From: Polaromonas sp.
Lineage (GTDB): Bacteria > Pseudomonadota > Gammaproteobacteria > Burkholderiales > Burkholderiaceae_C
Length of the DNA stretch: 34,877 bases
Direction of reading: 5' to 3'
Assembly (NCBI GenBank): GCA_030683705.1
Contig: JAUXPP010000088.1
Coordinates: 1-34,877 of the forward strand
Shown here: positions 34,741 through 34,877 of the stretch, piece by piece
How positions within the stretch are numbered: position 1 is the first letter of the stretch
Layout of the letters: every line of letters starts with the position of its first letter
Made by a program: the position numbers and the translations under genes
Notes under the pieces: model-generated
Told to the model about the DNA's origin: nothing
The model's input: only the letters and a program-made list of their open reading frames with translations
Databases searched by the model: none

Positions 34741-34877
34741 ATGGCAAAAGGCAAATTTGAGCGGACCAAGCCGCACGTCAACGTTGGCACGATTGGGCAC
34801 GTTGACCATGGCAAGACCACCCTGACGGCAGCGATCACGACCGTGCTTGCGGCCAAGTTCGGCGGCGAAGCCAAGGG
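34741..34877 (+). CDS. tuf: Elongation factor Tu, N-terminal part
   Basis: The window ends 137 bases into tuf. The visible product starts [20 protein letters not shown] and has the first GTP-binding loop [17 protein letters not shown]-Tu delivers aminoacyl-tRNA to the ribosome. GGAG lies seven bases before ATG 34741. Betaproteobacteria often carry two tuf copies, so which one this is cannot be told, but its position after fusA makes it the str-operon copy. Confidence 0.97.
   Translation, partial: MAKGKFERTKPHVNVGTIGHVDHGKTTLTAAITTVLAAKFGGEAK

Overview
The window is GC-rich, densely coded chromosomal DNA from a betaproteobacterium, most likely a member of the Comamonadaceae close to Polaromonas or Rhodoferax. 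This rests on the protein sequences, on the mre and str operon content, and on short dispersed repeats (GCTA-core and GCCCCC-GAG-GGGGGC types) of a kind I associate with that family. It contains no phage, transposase, CRISPR array, rRNA or tRNA that I can see.

Layout. 1-4275: cell-shape operon mreB (3' part only), mreC, mreD, mrdA (PBP2). 4272-5036: a TSUP-family exporter on the minus strand. 5037-5388: a 352-base non-coding stretch holding two tandem minus-strand terminators, a structured candidate RNA, a possible NtrC site and a very good sigma-54 promoter for the ammonium transporter at 5389. 6894-8895: an unknown small protein, a membrane-anchored retropepsin-like protease and a periplasmic ClpP-like protein. 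8955-13547: a GMC oxidoreductase and an MmsA-type semialdehyde dehydrogenase (minus strand) with a divergent LysR regulator, plausibly a 3-hydroxypropionate catabolic unit. 13742-17946: a five-gene overlapping operon for an MCE-type lipid ABC transporter (STAS-permease, ATPase, MCE protein, PqiC-like lipoprotein, cyclic-nucleotide-binding protein). 17987-25581: mostly single metabolic genes (MarC, SDR, HCCA-isomerase-like, dienelactone hydrolase, an unrecognised 360-residue protein, amidohydrolase, GST, DUF72, CorA). 25643-27363: hemB and a divergent hemJ-like gene, two haem-synthesis genes, with a promoter-leader-terminator unit upstream of hemB. 27436-31027: VanZ-like membrane protein, 2Fe-2S ferredoxin, alpha/beta hydrolase, D,D-carboxypeptidase. 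31221-34877: str operon rpsL, rpsG, fusA and the first 137 bases of tuf.

The most unusual feature is a family of about 60-base repeats with six copies in the window, five of which are read as protein: one inside the LysR effector domain, one forming the signal-peptide region of an amidohydrolase, one forming the start of a lipoprotein, and two supplying the same C-terminal tail and stop codon to unrelated proteins. A separate tandem 61-base repeat appears to supply the N-terminus of the VanZ-like protein. The best candidates for undescribed biology are these exapted repeats, the two candidate structured RNAs (upstream of amt and of hemB), and the unrecognised protein at 20991-22073 with a Cys/His pair spaced as in deamidase-type toxins. 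All functional statements come from reading motifs by eye; no database search was run.
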